64,000 bases of DNA from Gnetum montanum (lineage: Eukaryota; Streptophyta; Gnetopsida; Gnetales; Gnetaceae), in the NCBI GenBank assembly GCA_015680685.1, contig MNCI01038135.1:1-64000 (forward strand), written 5' to 3'. Numbering within the stretch: the stretch's first letter is position 1; every line of letters starts with the position of its first letter. The notes under the pieces are model-generated. The model searched no databases and was not told the DNA's origin. It saw only the letters and a list, made by a program, of their open reading frames with translations. Of this stretch, positions 1 through 10,869 are shown piece after piece. The position numbers and the translations under genes are program-made.

Positions 1-1158
1 ATCACAGGAACTTGTCAATAATCTATTTTGAGGATTATTTTTGAAGTGAAATTTATAAATAATGGAAATACATTATATCTATTATATCAAATGTGCAGGT
101 TTCTTAGCTTCATTTGTTTCCAGAATGCTTATTATAGTTTTGCCTATACAGGTTTTGGTACAATTCATTGCCGAACCTTGAACCAAATTGTAAGGCGTAT
201 GGGGTGAGGCACCCCTTGGGGTTGTATCATTGGAATCCACCAATGTTGTTCTTAGCGTTGCTTGTTATGAAGTCCTCATCGAAGTCTATATTGTTTTTAA
301 TAGAGGCGGATGTGTGGGCATCATGCCACTATGTTGTGTGAGTCTCTTCTAAAAAGGTTGACAATGGATGCAATTCTTATAGTAGGGGTAATCCCTGGTT
401 CTTCCATCCTAGATATTGATGGTTGCTAAGGAATTATTTAGGCTGTTGAATAGGTGGCAATGCCATTACAAATGGTATTAGAACATTCCTTTTTAGGATT
501 TGCATTGTGGATGATGTTTCTCTAGTATCTTATGGTTTTTAAGGGTTTATATTGTGGTTCTTATGGTTGGTTGTTATTATTGATACTAGATCATGATGGT
601 TTTACCTCTTATGCTTGATATGATATGCTAGTTTCTTGATTTCTCTCCTATGCTAGGTAAGCTAGGCTGGAATGAATTGAATTTCTACTCCATCGAGATT
701 TTGTTTACATTGTCTGCTTCAGGAGAAGTAAAATTTTCTTCTCTTGCTAGTTTTCAATGGGGGTTCTTCTAGCAATAGATATAATGTTGTTTAGGGAACT
801 TTCTATTCTAGATCTATAAGATTCATCAAGGATGAATTGGACCTCTTTTTTTGCTTCAGTTACTACCCAAAGACCTTTATATTATGGTGTAGGATGTGGA
901 TGAGATCCATGAAATCATGGAAATTTTTTGATATTATATGAAACTTTGACTTGTGTTATGTAGATCAATATATTACTCTTGACTTCGTAGGATCAAAGGA
1001 TAGTAGGGAATATGTCTTTATGTAAAGCTCCTAGTCTAGGTTGGATAAGATTGTTGCATAATGATTAACACATGCACTTTCACTTGTGTTTTTGTGCTTG
1101 TACATATGCATGTCTTTTGTTTTAGTTTCATATTGAGTCTTCCTTGCCTCATGGTTGC
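1..1158. other. No recognisable gene
   Basis: AT-rich sequence with stops in all frames. I see no conserved protein motif, LTR terminus or RNA gene here. It is probably decayed repeat. Confidence 0.5.
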
Positions 1159-2090
1159 TTTTTTGAGAAAAGGTTAGGCGATTTATATTACAAGAAAGAT
1201 AGCAATTATAGGAAAACCAAAACAAGGGGTGAGGAATCACTTGTCACAAAAAGAGAGAGAATTTGGGGGAGTTAAAACTCCTAGCTATAGTCAGTTCAAA
1301 TACAAACATGGGGGAATAACCCCTGGACACCATTGCTAAAAGTGCAACCAAGGGGCAGAGCATATGGCCCACATTTTCTTTATAACCCACGACTAGAAGC
1401 CCACAAAATCTTACAGCAACACCCTTACTAAAATGATAAGTCATACTGGGGATGACAAGTTCTTGCAGGTACAATAATGCATTTCTTGTCTATGCACCAT
1501 ATCCATGATTTCCTGATCCTCTTCTGAAGATGGGAATCCTATAACTTGTTGAAAGTTTTTATATTTCTCCTCATGCTGGTCTTGAACTTGAATGCCTAGG
1601 TAGTAGAATTTGTCAGGATGGAGCATCCGAGAGGTTTGCCTAATGTACTTTTTGAGGTTTTTCCAAGGCTTGTCTCTATTAATACCTATAATAGTGCATG
1701 GGCAAGTACCCTCCCTGAACCACATCCTAGTGTTGGAGGCTAGCATTTTGTTTTGACACTTCCTCATAGCCTTCTCTTGTAGAAACTCATTTGCATGTTT
1801 TAAGGTCTCCTCCTCCCTTACCTCTTGCTCCTCCATCTTTCTCCATAGCTGTTCCTTGGGTTCTTTGCCTAGGTGCCCCTCAAAGATGCTTTGCTGAATG
1901 GCCTTTTGCATCACTTGTTGATGTTGAGCCTCCTTCTCCCAATCTTGTTGTTACTGCTCCTCCTGCCTATGGGCCTACTCTTCCAAATCCCTCCTGAGCT
2001 CCCAATCACTTGTTGATGTTGAGCCTCCTTCTCCCAATCTTGTTGTTACTACTCTTCCTACCTATGGGCCTGCTTCTCCTTCATGTTGTT
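1159..2090 (-). pseudogene. Glu/Gln-rich coiled-coil protein with J-like C-terminus, copy 1 (remnant)
   Basis: The open part (1441-1914, 157 codons) is rich in Glu, Gln and Lys. It then enters a segment that reads like a J domain: CPCTIIGINRDK, then SRMLHPDK, then EEKYKNFQQVIGF, with the HPD tripeptide of Hsp40/DnaJ proteins in the expected place between two helix-like stretches. Upstream the same frame continues with stops through a Gln-rich repeat to about 2090. Downstream a noncoding tail of about 280 bp ends at a short A run on this strand (T run near 1161). A related copy lies at 6413-7505 and keeps the same C-P-x-I-I...LHPD...FQQ pattern. Known: HPD is the Hsp70-stimulating motif of J proteins. 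Inferred: a mobile or gene-derived protein family carrying a J-like end. No start codon is certain. A chance HPD is the main alternative, made less likely by the second copy. Confidence 0.5.
1916..2090 (-). repeat. Two tandem copies of a ~95-bp Gln/Glu coding repeat
   Basis: The block starting near 1916 recurs near 2011 with a 95-bp period. On the minus strand each unit reads as a Gln/Glu-rich stretch (core DWEKEAQHQQV). It lies directly upstream of the open frame of the HPD protein, so it looks like an expanded coiled-coil repeat, now with stops. Confidence 0.7.
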
Positions 2091-2689
2091 AGAGATTGAT
2101 TTTACATCTCTTGGGACAACTCTAATTATATAAGGATTGTTTAGGTTATGAGAAAACTAAACACATGGTTCATTGATTAGACAAACTCATCATTATCCAT
2201 CTTTTGTAATTGTATTATTCATATTTTGCTGTCACTCTTGGTATCTAGCAAACTCATTATGAATCTCTTCTTCATAACATATTATTTTTCTTCTTCTTTG
2301 GCTACATCCTTATGATGCTTGCCTTTTCCTATTACTCATGATAGGTTTTCTAGGAATTTTCCTCATTGGTTAGTCTTATTTAGGTTGGGCCCTCTTGGAC
2401 TCCTTTAGTGATCCACTAGTATGGACTAATACCTCATTTGTAGCGTGTCCCTCTTCATGAGCATTCTCTTTACGCCATCGTAACCTTCTGAATGGTTTTC
2501 TCTTCCTCTTTAGGAAGTTGGACCAGATTATGAATCGTTCACCTTGGATCTTCTTTTCCTATTTAGGAAGCTAAATCATTCTCACTTCTTTCGTTTATGA
2601 ATTACTTGTTAACCTTTTGGTTCTTGGATTGCCATTACGAATTCTATTGATTGTAATGACCACTGTGTTTGATAATAACTATCCATAAG

Positions 2690-3010
2690 ACTTCTTTTGT
2701 AGAATTCTCCTTTGCCTTTGTAATCCTCCTTATAAGATTATGGTTGTCCAATAAGATAACATCTTCAAATCTAGGAACTCTTGCCCCTCATCCCAACCCC
2801 CCTCATCTCATGCAAATTTAGGCCATGCCAAGTAGGTGAGTCTTGTTTCTCCCTTTACCCCTAGACCAAACAAAATTCCAAATGATTTGATTAACTTTAT
2901 CAATAACCCATTACGGTGGAGCCACCACTAAAGCTAGATACCTAGCCATGGCTGTAAGAACAGTAACAACTAGCAGTACCTTCTTCTTACTGGTTAAGAA
3001 ATGCGATGTC
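2690..3010 (-). pseudogene. LINE RT thumb/C-terminal region
   Basis: The minus strand reads KKVLLVVTVLTAMARYL, then IIWNFVWSRGKG, then GGLG. This is the pattern after the palm of plant LINE RTs (a 'VL.A.p.Y' helix, then 'FvW', then 'GGLG'). It has in-frame stops. It sits where expected, 3' of the palm fragments. Confidence 0.7.
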
Positions 3011-3275
3011 TAGTGCTTAATTCTAACATGTATTTTGCATACAAGATTAGACCATCTAATAGTTCGATGCTAGGTAAACATTTGGATTCCCTTGTATGTA
3101 TCCTCCTGACTTTCGTACCCAATTCCCAAAGTACTAGAGATCTTTCTTTTCATCATAGCATCAATCTAAATGAAATAGGCAGATGATTTTGCCTAGTTGA
3201 TGTTCAATCCTGGCTCCCAATGCATCCTGCTCGGAGCCTTTTTCATTTCTTTGGGTTGAGGTATTGTTGCCGTTG

Positions 3276-3986
3276 TCACATGATTATGTCATTTCCATAA
3301 TGATTGGTGATACATGTGACCCCCTCAATCTCAAGGTCCATGATGCCCTCCACTCTGCAATATGAGTTCATGGTATTCATAGCTAGGATAAATAGATAAA
3401 GGGAAAGGTGGTCCCCTTGGCACAAACCCCTTTTTGGGGAAGAAAAATCACCTAATTTACCATTATCAAAAGAAAAAGCCTGTATGGGTTGCATATGTAG
3501 ACATAAGTTAACAAATCTTGGGTGGAAGCCCTTATGTAATGTGATATAACTTAGGGAGTCCAAGTTGACAGGATCATAAGCCTTAGCTATGTCTAATGTA
3601 AGAAACATACTAAGAAAAGCAACCTTGGATGCAAAGTGCATAAGCTCATGGAGAAGCAAAATTTGATCTAGGATACACCTCCCCTTGACAAACCTTGCTT
3701 GTTGATGCCCAACTAGAGATGAATTGAGTGGTTATAACCAGTAAATCAAGAGTTTGGCAAAAATCTTGCGGGTGTTACACACACCAATTAGTCTGAGAGT
3801 GGTTAGTTTGGTAGGGTTGTTAACCTTGAGGAGCAGAACTATCTTGGAACTATTGATTTCCTTTCTAACCTGACCCCAACAAAGCATGCAGTTAAAATCA
3901 TCCACTAGGTTATCTCTTATAACATCAAAATACTTGAAGAATTTGACAGGCCATCCGTTAGAGCCGAGAGCTTTCCCTAGCTTCAT
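3276..3986 (-). pseudogene. LINE reverse transcriptase palm (broken)
   Basis: Two open pieces (3986-3732 and 3659-3276) carry successive RT motifs: GKALGSNGWPVKFFK, INSSKIVLLLKVNNPTKL, LTLDIAKAYDPVNLDSL (motif A), RGLCQGDHLSLYLFIL (motif B) and HYGNDIIM at the catalytic motif C. Motif C should read xADD; here it is GND, so the first catalytic Asp is replaced by Asn. A frameshift with stops lies between the pieces at 3660-3731. It cannot encode an active enzyme. Confidence 0.9.
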
Positions 3987-4589
3987 AGTGCATATTGCTT
4001 ACAGGAGATCATCCTTAGTGATAAATTGATGCAACCTATGGTTATCTGTTTGAGTCAGAACCCTTTGGATCAGGATTGTTATAGGGGATGATTCTTCCCT
4101 CTTCTAGAATTGTTGTAAACTTTTGGCAATTTGCTCCAAATTAGTGACATGGATCTCACCCTCTAGTAGGACCTCAATGTTCTTGACCCTCCTTGATGCA
4201 TTGGCAGCAGCAAAGAAAAATTTAGTATTATGGTCTTCTTCTCATAACTGCCTAATCCTAGAGAGCTCTTGCAAGTATCCTTCCTCTTCATTTGTGATCT
4301 TTTGGAGTTCTTACAACATGGTGAATTTCTCTTCCTACAAATCTTGTCGTTGCACTTGTATTTGTTGTAATTTCCTGTTGTTTGAGAAATTTAAAACCAA
4401 CATATCTTGCTTGGCTTGTAATATGTTTCCTTGCTTGATACAATTCAGACTGTGCTTAAGAAGATCCTGTGGATCATGAGGGCCAAGATAGGATGCCCAA
4501 ATAGCCCTAACTAGCTACCTCAATGAAGGCTTCTTCAACAAGATTCATTCAAAGTGGAAGGGTTGGATTGTCTTTTTCAAACTAGTGTT

Positions 4590-4890
4590 GTCTTTGATTG
4601 AGCAAACTAGTGGCCTATGATTAGAGTCTCTTTGTTCCAATGCGGTGACAAAAACATATTTAGCAATAACCATGGAGGTATTGATCCATACTTAGTTAAT
4701 TTAGGACATCACCTGGTCTTGTCCTCTTTTGTTGTTAGTCCAGGTGAACTAGCATCCCTGAATATCCTTGTCCACAAGGTTGAAGTCAATTAGATACTTA
4801 TGGAATTACTCACTTCTTTGTGGAAACTTGTGGATGGATGATCCCCTAAAGTGGATCACCCATGAACCAATTGGAGGAAGATCCTCAAAT
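4590..4890 (-). pseudogene. LINE endonuclease C-terminal part (broken)
   Basis: On the minus strand FTWTNNKRG (about 4716-4752) and LEQRDSNHRPLVCSI (4597-4640) match the end of the APE-like endonuclease of plant LINEs, where the second is the catalytic SDH motif, here SNH. Stops and a frameshift separate them. About 600 bp of linker with only weak coding signal joins this to the RT. Confidence 0.8.
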
Positions 4891-5159
4891 GGAACCTTTG
4901 AGGCCAAGGGTGGTGGGGAAGAGGTGGCATTTCATTCTCATCTTGGATCATCTTAGCATTGGTAGGAATCTTCTTAGAACCTCTAACCTCTACTACAGAG
5001 GTATCTTCTTTTCTCCCATAGTTAGATCCTTAGAGGGAGGGCACGATTTAGTCAAGCCTTGGAGCAATGTGAATTTGATGTACATGGCATCTGCTCCAGC
5101 CTTTGTGGCTAATACTTGTGTGGGGTTTTCTTGGTTCTTAACATTTTGCATAGTAGGGT

Positions 5160-5310
5160 TCTAAAGGAAACTTGGACAACTTATTCAAAGTGACTTGCCG
5201 TTTGGTGTTCCTTTGCTTTTGGTGCAAGATTGCAGTATTCAAGTAGTACTTGCAATCCTTTGCTTGGTGGTTATTCTTTCCAAAAAAACTAGTATTTTGC
5301 TCAAATATCT
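5160..5310 (-). pseudogene. LINE ORF1 zinc-knuckle remnant
   Basis: The minus strand reads GKNNHQAKDCKYYL, the second half of a CCHC zinc knuckle (His and last Cys present, first two Cys lost). Its position 5' of the endonuclease fits a LINE ORF1 C-terminus. Confidence 0.5.
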
Positions 5311-5480
5311 ATGCTTTTGGAACTTGTCTTTTGTAGCATTCCCAATGCTTTTGGCCCTTTATTCTACAAGGACATTCTCATATTCAACTATCAAGGTTTC
5401 CGTCCCCTACAACATCTCCGTCGCCTACAACATCTCCATTCAGATCTCCCATAACATTCCATTTCTGTTTAGATAGTACT

Positions 5481-6412
5481 AGACATAGAAGCGAGCATAC
5501 CCCATTTGCTCCTACAAGGCCCTAAACTTGTCAAAAGTGATAAACTTGGTAAACAACCTCATGAGTGTCCTAAGGAAGTCCTAGGTCTAGAACTCTCATG
5601 GGAGTTTGGAAACCTTGAGGAAAATCGGAACCCTAGTGAATAGGTTGGGATTGTTATGAGCACTAGGGCAGCAATGGGTCAATGCCTATCAGTATCTTGT
5701 CTATAAGTTATTGTATAATCCAAAGTTGACACTTTTAGTCACATCTATAAGTATGCAAATCATGATATTTATCCACCATGCAAAAAGAAAAATCCTTTGC
5801 CACCAAACTAATTTCTTAGTTGATTAAATTCTTTTCTACCTATTCATCAGGATGACTTAACAAATAATTGTTCCTGACATTCTAGTGTTCTGTGAGTAAT
5901 TCTTTAATGAATGTTCCTTGCATATCACTTGGAAGATTTAAAATGTCAACACCATGTGAGCATTCTTAGAGCAAAAATGGGAAGTTGTATCAGAAGTCAT
6001 ATCCCAGGAGTGTTATGCTTCACTTTTAGGTGTGAATAGAACTTACATCAGCCAAAGTACCACTTAAGATCGAATTCTTATGCTAGTATTCTTATATGCT
6101 AAAGGTTGAAGAGTTACCATACTATGGTTTCAGAGTAGATTATAACTTTCTTCAAATTTAAGCATTTTGCCAATAATGATATACTTGTATCACAACATTG
6201 ATGGTTTTGGGGCTAGGCAAAAAGTCTCTGGAAATTGGTCCACCTTTGTAATGCCCCAAGATAATGGCTAAGGAACACTTTTAGACAAGAGGAGTGTTCC
6301 CCTCTATGAGATGTTCTCCAGTGGAGACACGGGACTTGTACCAACTTGTAAAAGAATTATGGCTATTTTTCTTGCTTTAAATTCACTATATTATCCTATA
6401 TGGCTAATTATG
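5481..6412. other. No recognisable gene
   Basis: It may hold the decayed 5' part of the LINE ORF1 on the minus strand, but I see no motif that proves it. Nothing else stands out. Confidence 0.4.
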
Positions 6413-6424
6413 TTTTTTTTTTTT
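6413..6424 (-). other. Poly(A) tail of a minus-strand retrocopy
   Basis: A run of 12 T on the + strand lies at the 3' end of the second HPD-protein copy, preceded on the minus strand by a typical AU-rich 3' UTR. This suggests insertion through a polyadenylated RNA. Confidence 0.55.
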
Positions 6425-7505
6425 GAGAAATTTTGAGCACAATATTAAAAAGAATAAAAATATGTACATTATACCAACATCTCCAAAAGCAACAGAATTC
6501 ACTCAGAGAATTAAGAAAAAGCAACAGAAACAAGAAAACAAAAACACGTTTTTTGCCCACACCCAAGCCTCATTGAACAAAGGATGCCCCACCCACAAAC
6601 AACCTAAATTTGCATAGGCAACATCAAGCACCTATAGCAGCACTACTCCTAGCTATGAATGGTATCCAATATAGCCCTATTTCACTTGGTGGCAACAAAG
6701 GTCGCTGCTTGCTGAAATTCCTTAAAGCTCACTTCCTTCCTCACCTACTCCTTAGCATTCCCCTCCCCATCTGGATGTAGCCTTTGACTCTGGTGTTGGA
6801 TATGCCTCCACGGTGCAACCCACGAAGCACTGTGCTTGATGTCTAGAATGATGTAGGGGCATCTCACCTGTTGTAGCCACGAACACGCATGATCTTCGTG
6901 TGCCCGATCCATCTACGCTTAGATCTTTGCCTCCTCCCACTTTTCTTCCTCTTGCCGTTGCCACTCCTCCCTCACCCGCTCCTCTTGGAGACTAGCCTCC
7001 ACTTGGAGCTCTTCCCATATTTGTTGTCAAAGCTCTTCTTCCAGCTCCTACTTGGTTGTCGCCTCCACCACATCATGTCGCACCCATTCTACCCTCACTG
7101 CCTCCTCATAGCTCTGAGTCAGTCATTCCAACTCCTATTGGAACTCACCCTCCCATTGCCTTAGTCATTCCAGCTCCTATTGGAACTCCTCCTGCTGCTT
7201 TAGCAGCATTGCCCAAATCACATGCTCCTCTACATGCCCATGTTCCACTGCCTCTAGCTTTGCCAGCAACTCTGCTGTCCAGCTATACACTACCCACAGT
7301 TCCAACCGCAGCAGTCTAGGTGCCGACGGCATTGTGGCCCTCCAAAGGGCTAACCCCATCATTGTTGTTTAAGGACTTGTTTAAGGACCTCAAAGAACAA
7401 ACATGGCAAGTTAACCCTGCGTTCAAGTTTCAAGCATTTAAGAAAGGAAAAGTGGACCCCCTGAAACTTCCACACGTTGCCAAATTGTACAAAGAATTAG
7501 TTCAC
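6425..7505 (-). pseudogene. Glu/Gln-rich coiled-coil protein with J-like C-terminus, copy 2 (remnant)
   Basis: On the minus strand, in one frame with a few stops, a Glu/Gln-rich coiled coil (EEWQRQEEEKWEEAK near 6920-6970) is followed by CPYIILDI, SQRLHPDGEGN (HPD near 6770) and SFKEFQQAATFV. This lines up with copy 1 at 1441-1914 through CP.II.I, LHPD and FQQ. Further upstream (7060-7360) the frame has repeats of the EFQ-ELE-LRQ type. The + strand here looks like an open Pro/Leu/Ser-rich reading frame, but that is only the complement of the coiled coil. The N-terminal part of the same protein may be the next feature upstream (7571-7939). Confidence 0.5.
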
Positions 7506-7570
7506 TAATTTAGCTGCCAATTGCCAGAGCTAGGGTAGGGTAGACTTGGGCACCTGTCCACTTGCCATCT

Positions 7571-7939
7571 TCAGGATGATCCAGAGAAGAAAACCTGCAC
7601 ATCCTGTAGGCCACGAGCCTGTGGAAAGATCACATCACCAATGATCAGTGCCCCCAGAACCACAGAAATTGCATCAACGATGAGAGGGATGTGGACCCCT
7701 TGAAACGTCATGGCCTCATCTTGCCAGCTGCAGTAGAAGGAGTCAATCTCCAAGTCTTGGTCTTCTTTCAGTAGCCCTAAGACCTCCACCCATCCAACCC
7801 ACTGCACTATTTCCCAGAGCTCTGCGTTCTGCTGGTACGCCATGCAATCAGGCTGAAACGTCATTGTCTGCCCCATCATGGCTATTGCTTCCCTCCACAA
7901 CTGCACCCCATCCTGCACAATCAGAGTTGGTGATGGCAA
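7571..7939 (-). pseudogene. Plant transposon-protein-like N-terminal domain
   Basis: A 122-codon open frame with the pattern FYCSWQDEAMTFQGVHIPLI, then IVDAISVVLGALIIGD. This resembles the first half of the domain common in plant retroelement proteins (putative plant transposon protein type), where a 'V.v.gv.i.lt...I..vl.lp..G' core follows an aromatic-rich stretch. The same kind of domain opens ORF3 of element E1. Being just upstream of copy 2 of the HPD protein on the same strand, it probably formed its N-terminus. The assignment rests on pattern, not on a search. Confidence 0.4.
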
Positions 7940-9063
7940 TCAGATCGATCTGAAGATTAAATTATTTCACTATCAAGGAATTGTGAATATTAGGCAGATT
8001 GCCCGGGTCAAACAAGGGCTGTGGAACGACATTGTTAATGCTAATCTACATACAAGTTGGATTTTTAATGATTGATTGATTGTTTGAAAGAAAATTTTAC
8101 TTTTGCATTTTTATGTAGTGTTTTCAGGAATAGGTATGACAATATTGATGAGATAATCGTGATGCTGATGCATACAAATAAGGATTTCATCTTCAAATAT
8201 ACAAAATGCGTTAGTGGTACTAAGGACCAAGCGGCACTGTGTTCAAAAATTTTTCTTGGAACGATTTTATCTTTTAAAAAATAAAAGAAACTGGAGGTAA
8301 GATACATTTGTCATATAATTATACCCTACCAATCAAAGGACTTGGAATAACGACAATGTCCTTTCCATGTGATGGATCCATGATCACTCATAATACAACT
8401 GTAAAATCAATATTTAGTTTATTCAAGCACTGGGAGAATTATGATAAAACAATTCACCATATACATGTTTCCGCTTAATAACCTTAATCCAAAACTTGTC
8501 TGCTGTGTGCAACTGCAATGCAAGCTTGCCCAAAGCATCAGTGAAGGCCAGTCAAACGTTTTAATATCCAACGACTTTCATTCCATGCTTAACAAAGCAT
8601 ATCTCGATTAATGATATGTATAATTGCCTCTTGCTGAATGAGTTAGTCTACCTACTGGAGATAATTTTATATCCTAGCTATTTATGGTCATCCAAAGCCC
8701 TTAGTTGAATACCAAAGAAAGTACTTTGTGGATACGGGAGTCGACTACACAACCCAGCAATATCTAACATGTTGGTCTTACTCAGAATCAAGGCCAAAAC
8801 TGTCAAGGTGTACTACTGTCAAGAACAGCCCAAGTGCCAGGTTTCTGCCTTGGTGTATGTGCAGCTTCCATGTCTAGTATTTCTACCGTTGAAACCAGTC
8901 TTGAAAACCAGATAACATGTACACTATCCTCTTGTTATGACGTAAACTGAACATTTGGGTCAAGATTTGTAAATGCAAGTCAACCGTGTTGAAGGATAGA
9001 ACATAAACTATATGCTGAAATCACCGTGAGATGTTACAAGAAGTGTCGATTCTTTCTGTGCAG
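7940..9063. other. Probable intron or flank upstream of the desaturase exons
   Basis: No open frame here matches earlier desaturase segments: no first or second histidine box and no cytochrome b5 HPGG. If the gene is complete, earlier exons lie beyond a long TE-filled intron or outside the window. Confidence 0.4.
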
Positions 9064-9497
9064 GTCAGGACAACTGCAAATTTCAGCCCCAATTCTTTGT
9101 TCTGGACCCACTTCAGTGGTGGTCTGAACTTTCAGGTGTTGCTCAATGTCCTGCTTCCCTACTGTTTGGTAATGGCGCAGGTTGCAAAATTTTAAAGAAA
9201 CTTGATTTTGTTTTGTTGGCTGCAGATAGAGCATCATTTGTTCCCATCCTTCTGCCACTTAAATTATCCGATTATTCATCCCATTGTGAAAGAAACATGC
9301 AAGGAATTTAATGTTCCATACTTCAGCTATCAGTCTGTAAGTATCTCTCTGCACACCTTTTGTTTAGGGACTCCATTACAGCATTACTAATACACGCTTG
9401 ACTGGCTTCTTGGCAGTTTTGGTCAGCCTTGTTGGCGCATTTTCAGCATCTCAAGAACATAGGAAGTGGAAGCTTTGAATTGCGTCTCACCGGTTAA
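9064..9497 (+). CDS. Front-end acyl-lipid desaturase (delta-5/delta-6 type), last three exons
   Basis: Three phase-0 exons are visible. Exon 9064-9135 (24 codons) begins after TTCTTTCTGTGCAG and ends [13 protein letters not shown] before a GT donor. Exon 9226-9336 (37 codons) begins after GTTGGCTGCAG, opens [15 protein letters not shown] and ends PYFSYQS before GTAAGT. Exon 9417-9497 (26 codons and TAA) begins after CTTCTTGGCAG and runs FWSALLAHF to ELRLTG. Introns are 90 and 80 bp. Joined, they give the C-terminal fifth of a membrane-bound fatty-acid desaturase with histidine box 3 (QIEHH; Gln replaces the first His, diagnostic of front-end enzymes). These ER enzymes insert a double bond between an existing one and the carboxyl end, using a fused cytochrome b5. 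No stop or frameshift interrupts the exons. The N-terminal part is not in the window, so a truncated gene copy is possible. Regiospecificity cannot be read from this end. Confidence 0.88.
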
Positions 9498-9557
9498 ATT
9501 ATAAATCCTTGTTTGTGTTTCTGCTTACGTAGATATATTGATATACGACAGGGTGAC

Positions 9558-9563
9558 AATAAA
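9558..9563 (+). promoter_or_regulatory. Possible poly(A) signal of the desaturase gene
   Basis: AATAAA lies about 60 bp after the desaturase stop codon, in AT-rich sequence. Position fits, but such hexamers are common by chance. Confidence 0.35.
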
Positions 9564-9914
9564 AATGAACGATTATTTTACTGTATTTCTATTTTGTTTC
9601 TACCTATTATTTTTTTATTTCAACGGATGTGTATGCGATCTTATTATCCATTGCATTGAGAAGCCGTTGGAATTCAAAGTTCCGTTACACTTGATAGGAG
9701 TTGTTGCTTACGATTTCACCGTTTAGATGTCACACTTTTGAAAGCTATGATGTGTTTTTGTTTCTTTTTCCCCTTGTTTTTAAAAGGGAAAACACGTATT
9801 TCTTGTTATAGTCTATTCCCATGGTAAAAATAAAAAGCATGTTTTTTTTCTCTCTTGTTAGAGTTAATATAATTTGTCAGCAGAGTAAATGGTATCTTCA
9901 TCTTCTTTCAGCCC
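9564..9914. other. Desaturase 3' flank
   Basis: T-rich sequence with no further exon or repeat that I recognise; part may be 3' UTR. Confidence 0.4.
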
Positions 9915-10060
9915 CAATGTTAGCTTAGTGGTAAGATTTTTGATTTGAAAGCTTCCCATGGACAAAATATTATGTAATGTTAGTGATATACCTAATAGTT
10001 GTGCCTCTTGGGGTTGTGTTGTTAAACAAGAAGTTGCTAGTTTGAATCATAAATGAAGTA
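9915..10060 (+). repeat. tRNA-derived SINE-like fragment
   Basis: TTAGCTTAGTGGTAAGA near 9920 resembles a pol III A box. GTTTGAATCATAAAT near 10035 is a weak B box, farther away than in a tRNA. The A-box sequence matches modules in the 15.1-15.8 kb cluster, so it looks like an isolated decayed member. Confidence 0.4.
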
Positions 10061-10164
10061 TTGTTTTAACTTTATAATTTTTTTTATTGTACTATTTGGG
10101 TATAGGTTTTGGGATGTATCTTAGTCAAATTATTTTGAGTTCTATTATCTTGAATTGAGTATGC

Positions 10165-10862
10165 GGATTAATATGTGATCCTTGCAAGGATTGATATCAA
10201 AATCATAATTACATTTCTACAAGTTCTACATTATGATTTTATCCATTGTTTGCATGAAGGAATCATTGTTCCATTTCTATTAGAATTTTTATCTTATATT
10301 CAATTATCAAATCTTTTAATCTCTCATGGGCCTCTTATTATTGCTCCAATTTTATATAATTGTTTCTTTTGTAGTTTGTTCAATTCACATTCTACATTGT
10401 CTTTTTAACTTTGTTTCTTTGGCTAAGAATCTTCTTTGTTCACTCAACTCTTATAGTTAAGAGTGCACCACTTTTAATGGTGGCCTTTTTCAACATAGAT
10501 GATTATATAATTATTTCGTCTACCTTACCATAGTTTTTGTTCCTTTGTAGGTTAGTTTGCATATTTTATGTTTCACATGTATAAGCTTCATCTTCTCCAT
10601 TCTTCTCACAATTTGGTTTCCATCATCTAAATTTGTATAAGGATGATATTTTCATCTCATTGATCTATTAGTTATGGCTGTTGAATGGACTTGATTCACA
10701 CTTTCTCCTAGAGTGGTCTACTTGCTTTTCGATTGTGTTCATGTGGCATGGATTGCTACTTTTTTGTGTGCACATTACTTACTTCCATATGTCTTCTCCA
10801 TGATACACTTTTTTGGCTTCATTGTTCTACAAAGGTCATGCTTCCTGCAAGCTTCTTAACTT
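10165..10862 (-). repeat. 3' LTR of the initiator-Met-primed element
   Basis: It matches 14265-14975 over its length, including shared blocks such as TTTGTTCAATTCACATTC and ATGTCTTCTCCATGA. The outer end toward 10990 could not be placed because the partner LTR is cut off at 14976. Confidence 0.7.
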
Positions 10863-10869
10863 TTTATGC

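Larger units (their letters stand above)
2640..5480 (-). mobile_element. Degenerate LINE (non-LTR retrotransposon)
   Basis: Reading the minus strand from right to left, the order is an ORF1-type zinc knuckle (about 5250), an endonuclease end (about 4600-4890), the reverse transcriptase palm (3986-3276) and the thumb/C-terminal part (about 2890-2690). This is the normal order of a plant L1-type LINE. Every domain is interrupted by stops and frameshifts. No poly(A) tail or target duplication could be fixed; the 3' end probably lies between 2100 and 2640. Confidence 0.85.

Noticed and set aside
1791-1997. Pro-rich + strand open frame
   Set aside because: Complement of the coiled-coil region of copy 1 of the HPD protein.
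6889-7319. Pro/Leu-rich + strand open frames
   Set aside because: Complement of the Glu/Gln-rich coiled-coil coding region on the minus strand.
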